NCBI RefSeq assembly: GCF_030825785.1
Contig: NZ_JAPJPG010000002.1
Coordinates: 4,021 to 68,020 of the forward strand
DNA length: 64,000 nucleotides
From: Anaerococcus sp.
Lineage (GTDB): Bacteria; Bacillota; Clostridia; Tissierellales; Peptoniphilaceae
Direction: 5' to 3'
Shown: positions 30,358-39,362 of the stretch, one piece after another
How the letters are laid out: each line of letters begins with the position of its first letter
Numbering within the stretch: position 1 is the stretch's first letter
Made by a program: the position numbers and the translations under genes
The notes under the pieces: generated by a model
What the model was told of the DNA's origin: nothing
Databases searched by the model: none
Seen by the model: the letters and a program-made list of their open reading frames with translations, nothing else

Positions 30358-31134
30358 ATGAATTTTGAATATTATTTAACCTATTTTTTTATCTATGCCT
30401 TTATAGGCTGGATACTTGAAGTTTCCTTCAAGGCAATGAGGAGAGGAGTTTTCGTCAATAGTGGTTTCCTTAATGGACCATATTGCCCTGTATACGGCTT
30501 TGGGGCTGTGGCAGTCTTGTACTTTTTAAGCTTGGTGGATTCTTCTAACAAGCTAGTTCTCTTAATTGCTTCCATGTTTATAGCAAGTTTGATCGAGCTT
30601 ATCACAGGATTTGTTTTGGAGAAGCTTTTTCATATGAAATGGTGGGATTATTCTGACAAGGTCCTAAATATAGGAGGCTACATATGCCTTGAGTTTTCTC
30701 TAATATGGGCTGCACTTTGCTTTATCTTATATGAAGTAATTCATCCCCTAATAGCTCAATTAGTAAGTCAGTTTTCTACTAGATTTCTTTTAGGATTTGA
30801 CCTAATCTTTGCCCTAGTCCTTTTTGTAGATCTACTTGCTACTGTCAATATGATTTTAGGTGTCAACAAAAAGTTCAGGGAGATTGAAAAGTCTTCTGCT
30901 AGGATCAGGCAAGTTTCAGATAAGATAGGAGAGAGGGTCGCAGAAAGAAGCTTAGACCTTAAGGATAGGAAAGAAGCTTTTGAAAGCAGCGAGCTTGGCC
31001 AAAGTCTCGATAGCAAAGGTGAGAGGTTAAGGCTTGATTTAAGGAAAGTTTTTGATAAGAAATCCGAGAGAAGGATTATCAGAGCTTATCCAAATCTTAG
31101 GGCTAGAATTGAGGAGAAACTTAAAGACTTGTAA
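30358..31134 (+). CDS. CmpB-like putative ABC-transporter type IV membrane protein
   Basis: A 258-residue protein with about five to six hydrophobic segments in the first 180 residues and a charged, probably helical cytoplasmic tail. The pattern FIGWILEVSF, then VNSGFLNGPYCPVYGFG, matches the family annotated as putative ABC-transporter type IV (CmpB-like), whose function is not established. The start is ATG 30358 with AAAGGG upstream; an in-frame start at 30310 falls in the promoter region. It is followed after 36 bp by the polyphosphate kinase gene, probably in one transcript. No ABC ATPase is adjacent, so the ABC label is by family name only. Confidence 0.75.
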   Translation: MNFEYYLTYFFIYAFIGWILEVSFKAMRRGVFVNSGFLNGPYCPVYGFGAVAVLYFLSLVDSSNKLVLLIASMFIASLIELITGFVLEKLFHMKWWDYSDKVLNIGGYICLEFSLIWAALCFILYEVIHPLIAQLVSQFSTRFLLGFDLIFALVLFVDLLATVNMILGVNKKFREIEKSSARIRQVSDKIGERVAERSLDLKDRKEAFESSELGQSLDSKGERLRLDLRKVFDKKSERRIIRAYPNLRARIEEKLKDL

Positions 31135-31170
31135 TTAGTATTGGGTATTAATCAAAAAAGGGGGATATTC

Positions 31171-32649
31171 ATGAAATTAAATGAGAAAAGAGAAATGCAC
31201 TTTAGTGATTTTAAAAGAAAAGACCTTGCCCAAAGAGTGGCAAGGCTTGCCAGGATTTGCGAGAACTTGGAGATTCCAATACTAATCATGGTTGACGGTT
31301 TCGAGTCATCTGGCAAGGGCTATGTGATAAATGATATAAGTAGGGAGCTTAATCCTAAGTATTTTGACGTAGAAGTCTTCGAGAAGGATGAGGCCTACGA
31401 CGATAAGTTCCCAACTATGAAGAGGTTTTTTGAAAGCACACCCCGTAATGGTCATATCAAAATCTTCGCCAAATCCTTCTATTATAGACTCTTTGATGAT
31501 ATAGATATAAAGGAAGATCTCTTAAATGAGAGGATAGAGTCTTTGAGAAAGCACGAGAAGATGCTCTACGATAGCAAGATGATAATTGTAAAATTCTTCC
31601 TCGATGTGAATCAAAAGGAGCAGAAAGAGCGTATCGAAGAGCTTAAAAAGTCCAACAGGAAGAGCTTTTATATATCGAAAGAAGACAAGAAGGAAAATGA
31701 GAACTACGAAGCCTACAAGGTCCACTTCGAGAAGGTCCTAAATGCGACAAACTTCGAAACAAGTCCTTGGCATATCATAGATTCCAACGATAAGAAAAAA
31801 GCTAGCAAGGAGGCCTTGGGCATCCTTCTTGATGAGATAAGTATGGGGATTGAAAGGGTCGAGATTCAGAAAAAAGATGAGGAAAACCAAGAGAGAAGTT
31901 ACAAAAAACATGTCAAAATCCTTGAAAAAATCGACCTAGAAAAGACTATAACAGACGAAGAATATGATAAGGAGAAAAAAGACCTCCAAAAACAAGTGAG
32001 GGATATGGCCTTCGAATACTACCAAAGAGGGATCTCTACTGTCCTAGTATTTGAGGGGGTAGATGCTGCAGGAAAGGATGGTGCTATAGAAAGGCTTGTC
32101 AAAAAGGTAGATCCAAGACTCTACAAGGTAAATGCAATTTCTGCTCCTACGAAAGATGAGCTAGCCCACCACTACTTGTGGAGGTTTTACAAAAACCTAC
32201 CAGAAGACGGCTACTTGGGAATATTTTCTAGGTCCTGGTATGGGAGAGTCATGGTAGAAAGGATAGAAGGTTTCACAAAAACGGTAGAATGGAACAGATC
32301 CTACGAAGAAATCCTAGACATTGAAAAGGAAATCTATGATCACGGAAGTCTTATCCTTAAATTCTTTGTAACCATAGACAAGAACGAACAGCTTAAGAGA
32401 TTTATGGCAAGAGAAAACACTCCAGATAAGCTCTACAAGATAACGGATGAGGACTGGAGAAATAGAGAAAAATGGGACAGATATATCGAAGCAATGAATG
32501 AAATGCTAGATAGGACAAATGTAGATTATGCTCCTTGGGTTATAGTAGAGGGTAAGCAAAAGAAATACGCAAGAATAAAGGTAATGAAAGAATACCTAAA
32601 GAAGGCCGCTGCCCACTTGGAGATGCTCGATAAGAAAAATAAGAAATAA
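31171..32649 (+). CDS. pap: Tandem-domain PPK2 kinase, polyphosphate:AMP phosphotransferase type
   Basis: A 492-residue cytosolic protein made of two fused PPK2 domains, the arrangement of class II PPK2 enzymes such as Pseudomonas PAP, which make ADP from AMP using polyphosphate. Domain 2 has an intact Walker A (EGVDAAGKDG, about residues 292-302) and the Walker B/lid sequence SRSWYGRVMVERIEG. Domain 1 keeps a P loop (DGFESSGKG, 42-50) but the matching lid reads AKSFYYRLF, lacking the WYGR core, so domain 1 is probably degenerate, as in characterised class II proteins. The start is ATG 31171 behind GGGGG. It sits 36 bp after the CmpB-like gene and is followed by a repeat island. No ppk1 or ppx is in the window. 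Confidence 0.88.
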   Translation: MKLNEKREMHFSDFKRKDLAQRVARLARICENLEIPILIMVDGFESSGKGYVINDISRELNPKYFDVEVFEKDEAYDDKFPTMKRFFESTPRNGHIKIFAKSFYYRLFDDIDIKEDLLNERIESLRKHEKMLYDSKMIIVKFFLDVNQKEQKERIEELKKSNRKSFYISKEDKKENENYEAYKVHFEKVLNATNFETSPWHIIDSNDKKKASKEALGILLDEISMGIERVEIQKKDEENQERSYKKHVKILEKIDLEKTITDEEYDKEKKDLQKQVRDMAFEYYQRGISTVLVFEGVDAAGKDGAIERLVKKVDPRLYKVNAISAPTKDELAHHYLWRFYKNLPEDGYLGIFSRSWYGRVMVERIEGFTKTVEWNRSYEEILDIEKEIYDHGSLILKFFVTIDKNEQLKRFMARENTPDKLYKITDEDWRNREKWDRYIEAMNEMLDRTNVDYAPWVIVEGKQKKYARIKVMKEYLKKAAAHLEMLDKKNKK

Positions 32650-32671
32650 GCTTTATATATAGAAGACTATT

Positions 32672-33031
32672 TTGATTTAAGAGATTTAAAAATTACCAGG
32701 GATCTCTCGACTCCGCTTCTCTCCGCTAGAGATAAGGGTGGAGCTTATCTCCAGGCTATCTATATAGGGGGATGTTGACACGTAGGCAAAAGTCAAATCC
32801 ACCCTTATTTGACTAGGGAAAAGCCATTGAATTAGCTATTTGTGCGAAAGCATGGAAAAGTTACTGAGTAACAAGCCAGAGTACGGAGTTACAAATACCC
32901 CTTATCCCTAATGGTTCTGGCCACAGCGAACAGAGTGAGCTGATGGCAGACCTTAATCGAGGCTTGGCGAGGTGAAGGTCTTTGGCCTGAGCCCGCAAGC
33001 TACCGTCGACCGAAATGGAGGGATCTCTTTG
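32672..33031. repeat. Dispersed repeat element, long copy 5
   Basis: Begins with a TTGATTTAAGAGATTTAAAA segment that is nearly repeated at 33033 (TTGATTTAAGACATTAAAAT), then GATCTCTCGACTCCGC. Ends CGACCGAAATGGAGGGATCTC. The middle includes ATCCACCCTTATTTGAC, a right-end-like motif, so the copy looks like a composite or contains an insertion. Confidence 0.55.
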
Positions 33032-33032
33032 T

Positions 33033-33175
33033 TTGATTTAAGACATTAAAATTTTACCAGAGATCTCTCGACTTCCCTTCGCTCCGCTCGAGATAAGGGG
33101 GCTGTCAGATCCTTAGACTGTAGACTAAAAAAATCCACCCTCATTTCGACCGAAGTGGAGAAATCTGCTTATGTA
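33033..33175. repeat. Dispersed inverted-repeat element, copy 6
   Basis: The best-preserved copy: left end AGATCTCTCGACTTC with CTCGAGATAAGGGGG; right end CCACCCTCATTTCGACCG, then AAGTGGAGAAATCT. The reverse complement of the right end reads AGATTTCTCCACTTCGG and aligns with the left end. Non-coding. Confidence 0.7.
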
Positions 33176-33300
33176 TCTACTATATATAATATAATTTTAG
33201 GATTGATATAAAGTTTTTACGAAAAAACTTAAGAAAAAATTTGTAATTTATAATAATCCTAGTATATTAGAAGACAGCTAGTTAAAAGCTATGAGATATA

Positions 33301-33331
33301 ACTACCGATTTGTTTATAGGTCGTTATTTTT
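33301..33331 (+). terminator. Possible weak terminator upstream of the S10 operon
   Basis: AACTACCGAT (33301-33310 region) pairs with ATAGGTCGTT with two mismatches, then seven T. It has no gene directly upstream, so it may be a fortuitous hairpin or an insulator after the repeat island. Confidence 0.3.
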
Positions 33332-33356
33332 TTGGCTTAAAAAGTTAAGAAAATAC

Positions 33357-33385
33357 TTGATTTATTAATGTTTTTGAGGTAGTAT
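33357..33385 (+). promoter_or_regulatory. Likely promoter of the S10-spc-alpha operon
   Basis: TTGATT (33357-33362), a 17-bp spacer and TAGTAT (33380-33385), followed by more TATATA. A leader of roughly 140 nt would precede rpsJ. Confidence 0.45.
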
Positions 33386-33389
33386 ATAT

Positions 33390-33533
33390 AAGTGCTGTGA
33401 AGTGAGATGTTGCTTATGTTTTAGGCCAAAGGCATGAGGAAACTTTCACCTAGCAAGTTTAGGAATGATCCTAAGCGATTTCCAAATAATAGTATCAAAC
33501 GCCCGGATGGGCGTAAAGAAAGAGAGAGGAAAA
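33390..33533 (+). promoter_or_regulatory. Structured 5' leader of rpsJ
   Basis: The untranslated stretch includes a hairpin ACGCCC/GGGCGT (33499-33514) about 20 bases before the start and a long possible pairing of AGGATGATCC-like segments near 33461-33475. Ribosomal leaders are commonly sites of autogenous control; no named leader family was recognised. Confidence 0.4.
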
Positions 33534-33842
33534 ATGGCTAATCAAAAGATAAGAATTAGACTAAGAGCATACGATCACGAAGTAATCGACAGCTCAGCAG
33601 AAAAAATCGTAGAAGCGGTTAAAAGATCAGGAGCCGAAGTAAGTGGACCAATTCCATTACCAACAGAGATAGAAAGAGTTACTATCCTAAGAGCGGTTCA
33701 CAAATACAAGGACTCAAGAGAACAGTTTGAACAAAGAACACACAAGAGATTGATCGACATCATAGGCCCTAATGCAAAGACCTTAGACGCACTTAAGAAA
33801 TTAAACTTACCTGCAGGTGTCGACATCGAAATTAAACTATAA
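33534..33842 (+). CDS. rpsJ: 30S ribosomal protein S10
   Basis: A 102-residue small-subunit head protein that also serves as NusE in transcription antitermination. The N-terminal [11 protein letters not shown] strand and the conserved [11 protein letters not shown] loop are intact, and length is standard. The start is ATG 33534 after AGAGAGGA; an upstream in-frame codon at 33465 is inside the structured leader. First gene of the ribosomal operon, followed by an 81-bp spacer with a hairpin before rplC. Confidence 0.97.
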   Translation: MANQKIRIRLRAYDHEVIDSSAEKIVEAVKRSGAEVSGPIPLPTEIERVTILRAVHKYKDSREQFEQRTHKRLIDIIGPNAKTLDALKKLNLPAGVDIEIKL

Positions 33843-33854
33843 CTGTAATTAGGA

Positions 33855-33900
33855 TGATTGAAGATAATCGTATCAATAAGAATTGATAGGATCATCAATC
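33855..33900 (+). promoter_or_regulatory. Hairpin in the rpsJ-rplC spacer
   Basis: A perfect TATCAAT (33871-33877)/ATTGATA (33882-33888) stem with a 4-nt loop, enclosed by a weaker GATTGA/TCAATC pairing. There is no T run, so it looks like a processing or translational control element rather than a terminator. Confidence 0.5.
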
Positions 33901-33923
33901 CGCTGTAATTAAGGAGGTACTCA

Positions 33924-34553
33924 GTGAAGAGTATATTTACAACAAAAGTAGGCATGACTCAAGTCATCGACGAAGATGGAGTTATTACTCCTGTTACTGT
34001 CCTAAAAGCTGACGAGAACGTAGTTGTACAAGTTAAAACAGTAGAAACTGACGGTTACAACGCAATCCAAGTTGGTTACATGGACAAGAAAGAAAAGAAT
34101 GTAACAAAACCAGTAAGAGAACACTTCAAAAAGGCTAACGCTAGCACAAAGAGATTCCTAAAGGAAATCAACTTTGGAGATGAAACTCCAGAATTAAATC
34201 TTGGAGATACAATAACAGTTGAACAATTTGAAGCTGGAGACATAGTTGATATTGTTGCTACAAGCAAGGGTAAGGGAACTCAAGGTGCTATCAAAAGATG
34301 GAACTACGGAAGAGGTCCAGCAAGCCACGGTTCAAAATCACACAGAGTTGCAGGTGCAAGAGCTGCAGGTTCTGACCCAGCAAGAGTTTTCAAAGGTAGA
34401 AAAGGTTCAGGAAAGATGGGTAACGAAAGAGTTACTGTCCAAAACATTGAAGTTGTTAAAGTAAGTGTTGAAGATAACTACATCTTAGTTAAAGGTGGAG
34501 TTCCAGGACCTAAAGGCGGACTTGTTCAAATCAAACAAGCTATCAAAGCCTAA
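33924..34553 (+). CDS. rplC: 50S ribosomal protein L3
   Basis: A 209-residue large-subunit assembly-initiator protein near the peptidyl transferase centre. The family core KGTQGAIKRWNYGRGPASHG and the C-terminal GGVPGPKGGLV are present. It uses a GTG start at 33924, chosen because AAGGAGG (33911-33917) is ideally spaced and no upstream ATG fits. 14 bp before rplD. Confidence 0.96.
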   Translation: MKSIFTTKVGMTQVIDEDGVITPVTVLKADENVVVQVKTVETDGYNAIQVGYMDKKEKNVTKPVREHFKKANASTKRFLKEINFGDETPELNLGDTITVEQFEAGDIVDIVATSKGKGTQGAIKRWNYGRGPASHGSKSHRVAGARAAGSDPARVFKGRKGSGKMGNERVTVQNIEVVKVSVEDNYILVKGGVPGPKGGLVQIKQAIKA

Positions 34554-34567
34554 TTAAGGAGGAATAA

Positions 34568-35191
34568 ATGCCTAAAGTAGATATTTTAAACATTAAGGGA
34601 GAAAATGTTGGTTCTTTAGAGCTAAACGAAACTCTATTTAATACTGAAATAAGCGAACATTCAGTTTATGAAGTAGTTAAAAACCAACTAGCAAATAAAA
34701 GACAAGGTACACAATCTGCGAAAACTCGTTCAGAGGTTCGTGGTGGTGGACGTAAACCATTTAGACAAAAGGGAACAGGACGTGCTCGTCAAGGTTCAAT
34801 CAGAGCTCCTCACTACACAGGCGGTGGAGTTGTATTTGCACCAAAGCCAAGAGATTATAGCTACAAAGTTCCTAAGAAGCTAAGAAGAAAAGCATTATAT
34901 TCAGTTCTTACATCAAAAGTAGTTGATGGAGAGCTAATCGTACTAGATGATCTAAAACTAGAAAACAACAAGACAAAAGAAGCAGCTGCAGTACTAAATG
35001 CAGTAGATGCTGGCAAGAAAGCTTACGTTGTTACAGCTGAAAATGACAATGACGTATACAGATCATTTAGAAATATCGAAGGCGTAGATGTAGCATCAGC
35101 AAGCCTTATTAATGTTTACGACTTAGTAAGACACAACAAGTTAGTTATCACAAAAGATGCGATTGCTAAGCTTGAGGAGGTATTTATCTAA
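34568..35191 (+). CDS. rplD: 50S ribosomal protein L4
   Basis: A 207-residue protein with the basic exit-tunnel loop [19 protein letters not shown] and the normal globular remainder ending in LEEVFI. In many bacteria L4 regulates its own operon; whether the rpsJ leader is such a target here is unknown. The stop overlaps the rplW start by one base. Confidence 0.96.
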   Translation: MPKVDILNIKGENVGSLELNETLFNTEISEHSVYEVVKNQLANKRQGTQSAKTRSEVRGGGRKPFRQKGTGRARQGSIRAPHYTGGGVVFAPKPRDYSYKVPKKLRRKALYSVLTSKVVDGELIVLDDLKLENNKTKEAAAVLNAVDAGKKAYVVTAENDNDVYRSFRNIEGVDVASASLINVYDLVRHNKLVITKDAIAKLEEVFI

Positions 35192-35484
35192 TGAGATCAC
35201 CTTACGAAATAATCAAAAGACCAATAATCACAGAAAAAAGCATGGAAATGCTTGACGAGAACAAGTACACCTTTGAAGTAGACAAGGATGCAAACAAACC
35301 AGAAATTAAAGCTGCAGTAGAAGCTATTTTTGACGGAGTTAAAGTTAAAAATGTAAGAACTATGAACTATACTGGAAAATCTGTAAGAACAAGATACGGA
35401 TATGGTAAAAGAGCTGACTGGAAAAAAGCTATCGTTACTTTAACAGAAGATAGTGCAGAAATTGAATACTTCGATGGACTATAA
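35191..35484 (+). CDS. rplW: 50S ribosomal protein L23
   Basis: A 97-residue protein at the tunnel exit, the docking point for signal recognition particle and trigger factor. [20 protein letters not shown] is the standard N-terminal motif and the [15 protein letters not shown] region is typical. Overlaps rplD by one base and lies 11 bp before rplB. Confidence 0.96.
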   Translation: MRSPYEIIKRPIITEKSMEMLDENKYTFEVDKDANKPEIKAAVEAIFDGVKVKNVRTMNYTGKSVRTRYGYGKRADWKKAIVTLTEDSAEIEYFDGL

Positions 35485-35495
35485 GGAGGGTTTAA

Positions 35496-36329
35496 ATGGC
35501 TATTAGAAAATTAAAACCATCTTCAAACGGTCATAGAAATATGTCTGTTTCAACATTCGAAGAAATAACTACAGACAGACCAGAAAAAAGTCTTACAGTT
35601 GATCTTAAATCTAAAGGTGGTAGAAACAACACAGGTAGAACAACAGTAAGATTCCGTGGTGGCGGAGTTAAGAGAAGATATAGAATAATCGACTTCAAAA
35701 GAGATAAAGATAATATCCCAGCAAGAGTTAAAACTATAGAATACGATCCAAATAGATCTGCAAACATCGCCCTAGTTGCTTACGCTGACGGTGAAAAAAG
35801 ATACATCCTTGCTCCAAAAGGACTTAAGGTAGGAGATGTAATCGAATCAGGATCTGAAGCAGATATCAAGGCAGGTAATGCTCTTGAACTTAAAGATATA
35901 CCAGTAGGTACAATAATCCACAATATCGAGCTTAGAGCAGGTAGAGGCGGAATCCTTGTAAGAAGTGCAGGTGTTGGTGCTCAACTTATGGCCAAAGAAG
36001 GAGACTTCGCAACACTAAGACTTCCATCAGGTGAGATGAGAATGATTCACCTAAACTGCAAGGCAACTATAGGAGTTGTAGGAAACTCAGAGCATGAACT
36101 TATCAGAGTTGGTAAGGCTGGAAAGAGCAGATATATGGGAAGAAGACCTCACGTAAGAGGATCTGTAATGAACCCTGTTGACCATCCACACGGTGGTGGT
36201 GAAGGTAGAACACCAATCGGTAGACCAAGCCCAATGACACCATGGGGCAAGAAAGCTATGGGTGTTAAGACAAGAAACACTAAAAAACAATCTGAAGCTT
36301 ACATCGTAAGAAGAAGAAACGAAAAATAG
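35496..36329 (+). CDS. rplB: 50S ribosomal protein L2
   Basis: A 277-residue protein required for subunit association and peptidyl transfer. The C-terminal signature [15 protein letters not shown] contains the conserved histidine, and the [15 protein letters not shown] region binds 23S rRNA. Length is standard (273-278). 9 bp before rpsS. Confidence 0.97.
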   Translation: MAIRKLKPSSNGHRNMSVSTFEEITTDRPEKSLTVDLKSKGGRNNTGRTTVRFRGGGVKRRYRIIDFKRDKDNIPARVKTIEYDPNRSANIALVAYADGEKRYILAPKGLKVGDVIESGSEADIKAGNALELKDIPVGTIIHNIELRAGRGGILVRSAGVGAQLMAKEGDFATLRLPSGEMRMIHLNCKATIGVVGNSEHELIRVGKAGKSRYMGRRPHVRGSVMNPVDHPHGGGEGRTPIGRPSPMTPWGKKAMGVKTRNTKKQSEAYIVRRRNEK

Positions 36330-36338
36330 GGGGATATA

Positions 36339-36626
36339 ATGGCAAGATCTATAAAAAAAGGACCATTTGTCGATGATCATTTAATGAAGAAAATTGACGA
36401 ATTAAATGAAAAAAATGAGAAAAAAGTTATAAGAACATGGTCAAGACGTTCTACAATATTCCCTGAATTTGTAGAACACACTATCGCAGTTCACGATGGT
36501 AGGAAGCATGTTCCAATATATATAACAGAAGATATGGTAGGACACAAGCTAGGCGAGTTCGTACCAACAAGAACATTCAGAGGCCACGCTAAGAAGGCTA
36601 CTGAAGCTAAAAGCAAAATGAGATAG
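36339..36626 (+). CDS. rpsS: 30S ribosomal protein S19
   Basis: A 95-residue protein of the small-subunit head that contacts the A-site finger. [15 protein letters not shown] at the start and the conserved [15 protein letters not shown] segment are complete. Ribosome binding site GGGGGATAT. 9 bp before rplV. Confidence 0.97.
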   Translation: MARSIKKGPFVDDHLMKKIDELNEKNEKKVIRTWSRRSTIFPEFVEHTIAVHDGRKHVPIYITEDMVGHKLGEFVPTRTFRGHAKKATEAKSKMR

Positions 36627-36635
36627 GAGAGAGTA

Positions 36636-36983
36636 ATGGAAGTTAAAGCAATAGCTAAATATCAAAGAATTTCTCCTCTTAAAGTACATTATATAGCTAG
36701 AGAAATTAGAGGCAAACAAGTAGACGAAGCACTTAATATCTTAAGATTTACTAACAAAAAAGGTGCTAGACTTCTTTCAGACGTACTAAAAAGTGCAATT
36801 GCCAATGCTGAAAACAACAACGGACTTGATAGAGCTAATCTTTATGTCAAAAAAGCTTACGCTAACGATGCACCAACAATGAAAAGATGGCATCCAAAGG
36901 CTAAAGGAGCTGCATATCCAATACTAAAAAGATCAAGTCATATCGGCGTAGTACTAGCAGATATAGAAGATACGGAGGAATAA
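36636..36983 (+). CDS. rplV: 50S ribosomal protein L22
   Basis: A 115-residue protein whose beta-hairpin lines the exit tunnel. The [10 protein letters not shown] start, AIANAENN and the tunnel hairpin around [16 protein letters not shown] are visible. This hairpin is where macrolide-resistance changes occur in other species; no insertion or deletion is evident. One base separates it from rpsC. Confidence 0.97.
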   Translation: MEVKAIAKYQRISPLKVHYIAREIRGKQVDEALNILRFTNKKGARLLSDVLKSAIANAENNNGLDRANLYVKKAYANDAPTMKRWHPKAKGAAYPILKRSSHIGVVLADIEDTEE

Positions 36984-36984
36984 G

Positions 36985-37701
36985 ATGGGCCAAAAAGTAA
37001 ACCCAAAAGGATTTAGAGTAGGTGTTATCAAGGACTGGGATTCAAAATGGTTCGCAGACAAGAAAGATTTCTCAGATCTATTAGTTGAAGATTATAACAT
37101 CAGAAAAATAGTTAAAAAAGAAGTATACGATGCGGGTATTTCTGATATAGAAATAGAAAGAGCAGTAAACAACCTTAAGATTACAGTATTTGCTGGAAAA
37201 CCAGGAATGGTAATCGGAAAAGGTGGATCTGGAGTTGAAGAACTTAAGAAAAAACTTGAAAAAGTTGCTCCAGGAAAGAGAATCATCATCAATGTTGAAG
37301 AGATCAAATACCAAGATCTTTCTGCTCAACTTGTAGCTGAAAATATCGCAAGCCAACTTGAAAACAGAGTGGCATTTAGACGTGCTATGAAACAATCTAT
37401 CCAAAGAACAATGAGAGCTGGCGCAAAAGGTATCAAGACAATGGCATCTGGTAGACTTGGTGGAGCTGATATGGCTAGAAGCGAAGGATATTCAGAAGGA
37501 ACAATCCCACTTCAAACACTAAGAGCAAACATTGACTACGGATTTGCTGAAGCTGATACAGAATACGGAAAGATTGGTTGTAAAGTATGGATCTACAAGG
37601 GCGAAGTTCTTCCAGGAGAAAAAGCTCAAAGAGAACCAAAGATGAAACAACCAAGAAACAACAGAAGAAGAAGAAATAATAGACGTCCAAATAATAAATA
37701 A
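36985..37701 (+). CDS. rpsC: 30S ribosomal protein S3
   Basis: A 238-residue protein at the mRNA entry site with helicase activity in the ribosome. The KH domain motif [12 protein letters not shown] lies in the N-terminal half and [15 protein letters not shown] in the C-terminal domain. The C terminus ends in a very basic Arg/Asn-rich tail ([15 protein letters not shown]), longer and more basic than the usual core, a modest local peculiarity. 36 bp before rplP. Confidence 0.96.
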   Translation: MGQKVNPKGFRVGVIKDWDSKWFADKKDFSDLLVEDYNIRKIVKKEVYDAGISDIEIERAVNNLKITVFAGKPGMVIGKGGSGVEELKKKLEKVAPGKRIIINVEEIKYQDLSAQLVAENIASQLENRVAFRRAMKQSIQRTMRAGAKGIKTMASGRLGGADMARSEGYSEGTIPLQTLRANIDYGFAEADTEYGKIGCKVWIYKGEVLPGEKAQREPKMKQPRNNRRRRNNRRPNNK

Positions 37702-37737
37702 GGATATCGCTATTTAAAGAATTAGGAGAGAATTATT

Positions 37738-38166
37738 ATGTTAATGCCTAAAAGAGTTAAATATCGTAGACAACATAGAGGCAGAATGAAAGGTTACGCT
37801 CACAAAGGTAATGAACTTGCTTATGGTGAGTACGGTCTTCAAGCAGTAGAATCTACTTGGATGACAGCAAACCAAATCGAGGCTGCTCGTCGTGCGATGA
37901 CAAGATATATCAAAAGAGGCGGAAATATTTGGATCAAAGTATTTCCAGACAAGCCAGTTTCAAAGAAACCAGCAGAAGTAAGAATGGGATCTGGTAAAGG
38001 TGCTCCAGAATATTGGGTTGCTGTAGTAAAACCAGGTAGAGTATTATTTGAGATGAGTGGTGTTAGTGAAGAGGTTGCTAGAGAAGCTATGAGACTTGCA
38101 GCGCAAAAACTTCCAATCAAGACAAAATTCATCCAAAGACTTGAAGTTACAGGTACGGAGGAATAA
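37738..38166 (+). CDS. rplP: 50S ribosomal protein L16
   Basis: A 142-residue protein near the A-site tRNA. The [17 protein letters not shown] start and the [23 protein letters not shown] segments are canonical. An ATG at 37738 is used, spaced well from AGGAGAG; the ATG two codons later (MPKR) is the usual start in relatives and remains possible. Two bases before rpmC. Confidence 0.96.
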   Translation: MLMPKRVKYRRQHRGRMKGYAHKGNELAYGEYGLQAVESTWMTANQIEAARRAMTRYIKRGGNIWIKVFPDKPVSKKPAEVRMGSGKGAPEYWVAVVKPGRVLFEMSGVSEEVAREAMRLAAQKLPIKTKFIQRLEVTGTEE

Positions 38167-38168
38167 GG

Positions 38169-38375
38169 ATGAAAGTAGCAGAAATCAGAAATTTATCAGA
38201 CCAAGATTTAGATAAACAATTATATGATTTACAAAGTGAGCTTTTCAATCTTCGTTTTAGACTTGCAACAGGACAACTTGAAAATCCATCAGCTATAGGT
38301 TCTGTTAAAAGAGATATAGCTAGAGTTAAGACAATCCAAACAGAAAGAAAGCTTAATTTAAATAGGGAGGCTTAA
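38169..38375 (+). CDS. rpmC: 50S ribosomal protein L29
   Basis: A 68-residue two-helix protein at the tunnel exit next to L23. The [17 protein letters not shown] segment is the family signature. Its ribosome binding site lies within the end of rplP (GGAGGAATAAGG). Confidence 0.96.
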   Translation: MKVAEIRNLSDQDLDKQLYDLQSELFNLRFRLATGQLENPSAIGSVKRDIARVKTIQTERKLNLNREA

Positions 38376-38380
38376 GTTTC

Positions 38381-38641
38381 ATGGAAAGAAATAGAAGACA
38401 CGTACTTAAAGGCGTTGTCGTATCTGATTCAATGGATAAAACTATATCAGTTTTAGTTGAAGAAAAGATCCAACACCCAGTGTACAAAAAAAGAATTAAC
38501 AGAAGCAAGAAATACAAAGCTCATGATGAACTAAATGAGGCTAAAGTTGGCGATACAGTTGTAATAATGGAAACAAGACCACTATCTAAAACAAAAAGAT
38601 GGAGACTCGTTCGCGTAAGCCAAGCAGCAGAAATTGTTTAA
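38381..38641 (+). CDS. rpsQ: 30S ribosomal protein S17
   Basis: An 86-residue OB-fold protein binding 16S rRNA early in assembly. [16 protein letters not shown] at the start and [19 protein letters not shown] are the standard motifs. Five bases after rpmC, whose last codons supply the GGGAGG ribosome binding site. Confidence 0.96.
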   Translation: MERNRRHVLKGVVVSDSMDKTISVLVEEKIQHPVYKKRINRSKKYKAHDELNEAKVGDTVVIMETRPLSKTKRWRLVRVSQAAEIV

Positions 38642-38660
38642 TTAGATATAGGAGATTATT

Positions 38661-39029
38661 ATGATACAACAAGAAACTCGTATGAGAGTTGCAGATAACT
38701 CCGGAGCAAGAGAACTTTCAGTAATCAAAGTTCTTGGAGGAACTGGAAGAAAATATTCTAATATCGGAGACGTTGTGGTTTGTTCAGTTAAAAGTGCAAC
38801 ACCCGGAGCAGCGGTAAAGAAAGGTGCTGTTGTTAAAGCCGTTATAGTTAGATCAAAAAGAGGTCTTAAAAGAAGCGACGGATCATCAATTAGATTTGAT
38901 GAAAACGCAGCAGTCGTTATCAAAGACGACTTAAGCCCAGTTGGAACAAGAATTTTTGGACCAGTTACTAGAGAGCTAAGAAGTGAAGGATTCATGAGAA
39001 TCATCTCACTTGCACCGGAAGTATTATAG
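38661..39029 (+). CDS. rplN: 50S ribosomal protein L14
   Basis: A 122-residue protein at the subunit interface. [16 protein letters not shown] is canonical, as is FGPVTRELR near the C terminus. Start of the spc section; no separate promoter is obvious in the 19-bp spacer. Confidence 0.97.
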   Translation: MIQQETRMRVADNSGARELSVIKVLGGTGRKYSNIGDVVVCSVKSATPGAAVKKGAVVKAVIVRSKRGLKRSDGSSIRFDENAAVVIKDDLSPVGTRIFGPVTRELRSEGFMRIISLAPEVL

Positions 39030-39038
39030 GAGGATTAT

Positions 39039-39347
39039 ATGCACATTAAAAAAGGCGATAAAGTCCAAATAATATCAGGTGAATATAAAGGACATGTAGG
39101 CGAAGTAGTAAAGGCCCTACCAAAAGAAGGAAAAGTAATAGTCGAAGGTGCAAATATTAGAATTAAACACCAAAAGCCAACACAAATGGGGGCTGAAAGC
39201 GGAAGACTCGAGAAAGAATGTCCAATCGATGCTTCTAAAGTACTTCTATACTCAGAAGAACTTAAAAAAGGTGTTAGAACTAGAGTAGAGTTTGTAGATG
39301 GCAAAAAAGTTCGTGTATCTACTAAAACAGAAGAAAAATTCGACTAG
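39039..39347 (+). CDS. rplX: 50S ribosomal protein L24
   Basis: A 102-residue KOW-domain assembly initiator. KKGDKVQIISGEYKGHVG is the KOW motif, followed by the usual VEGANIRIKHQKP. 15 bp before rplE. Confidence 0.97.
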   Translation: MHIKKGDKVQIISGEYKGHVGEVVKALPKEGKVIVEGANIRIKHQKPTQMGAESGRLEKECPIDASKVLLYSEELKKGVRTRVEFVDGKKVRVSTKTEEKFD

Positions 39348-39362
39348 TTCAAAGGAGATATT

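Larger units (their letters stand above)
32650..33356. other. Gene-free, repeat-rich island before the ribosomal operon
   Basis: About 700 bp with no plausible coding frame. It contains two repeat elements in tandem (32672-33031 and 33033-33175), internal hairpins such as AGACCTT/AAGGTCT (32948-32981) and a GTTACTgAGTAAC palindrome near 32860, followed by AT-rich sequence. A weak hairpin with a T run (33301-33331) may isolate the ribosomal operon from upstream transcription. Confidence 0.6.

Noticed and set aside
32672..33175. Direct repeats that might be a CRISPR array
   Set aside because: Only two long, diverged copies with unequal content and no short regular spacers; no cas gene in the window.
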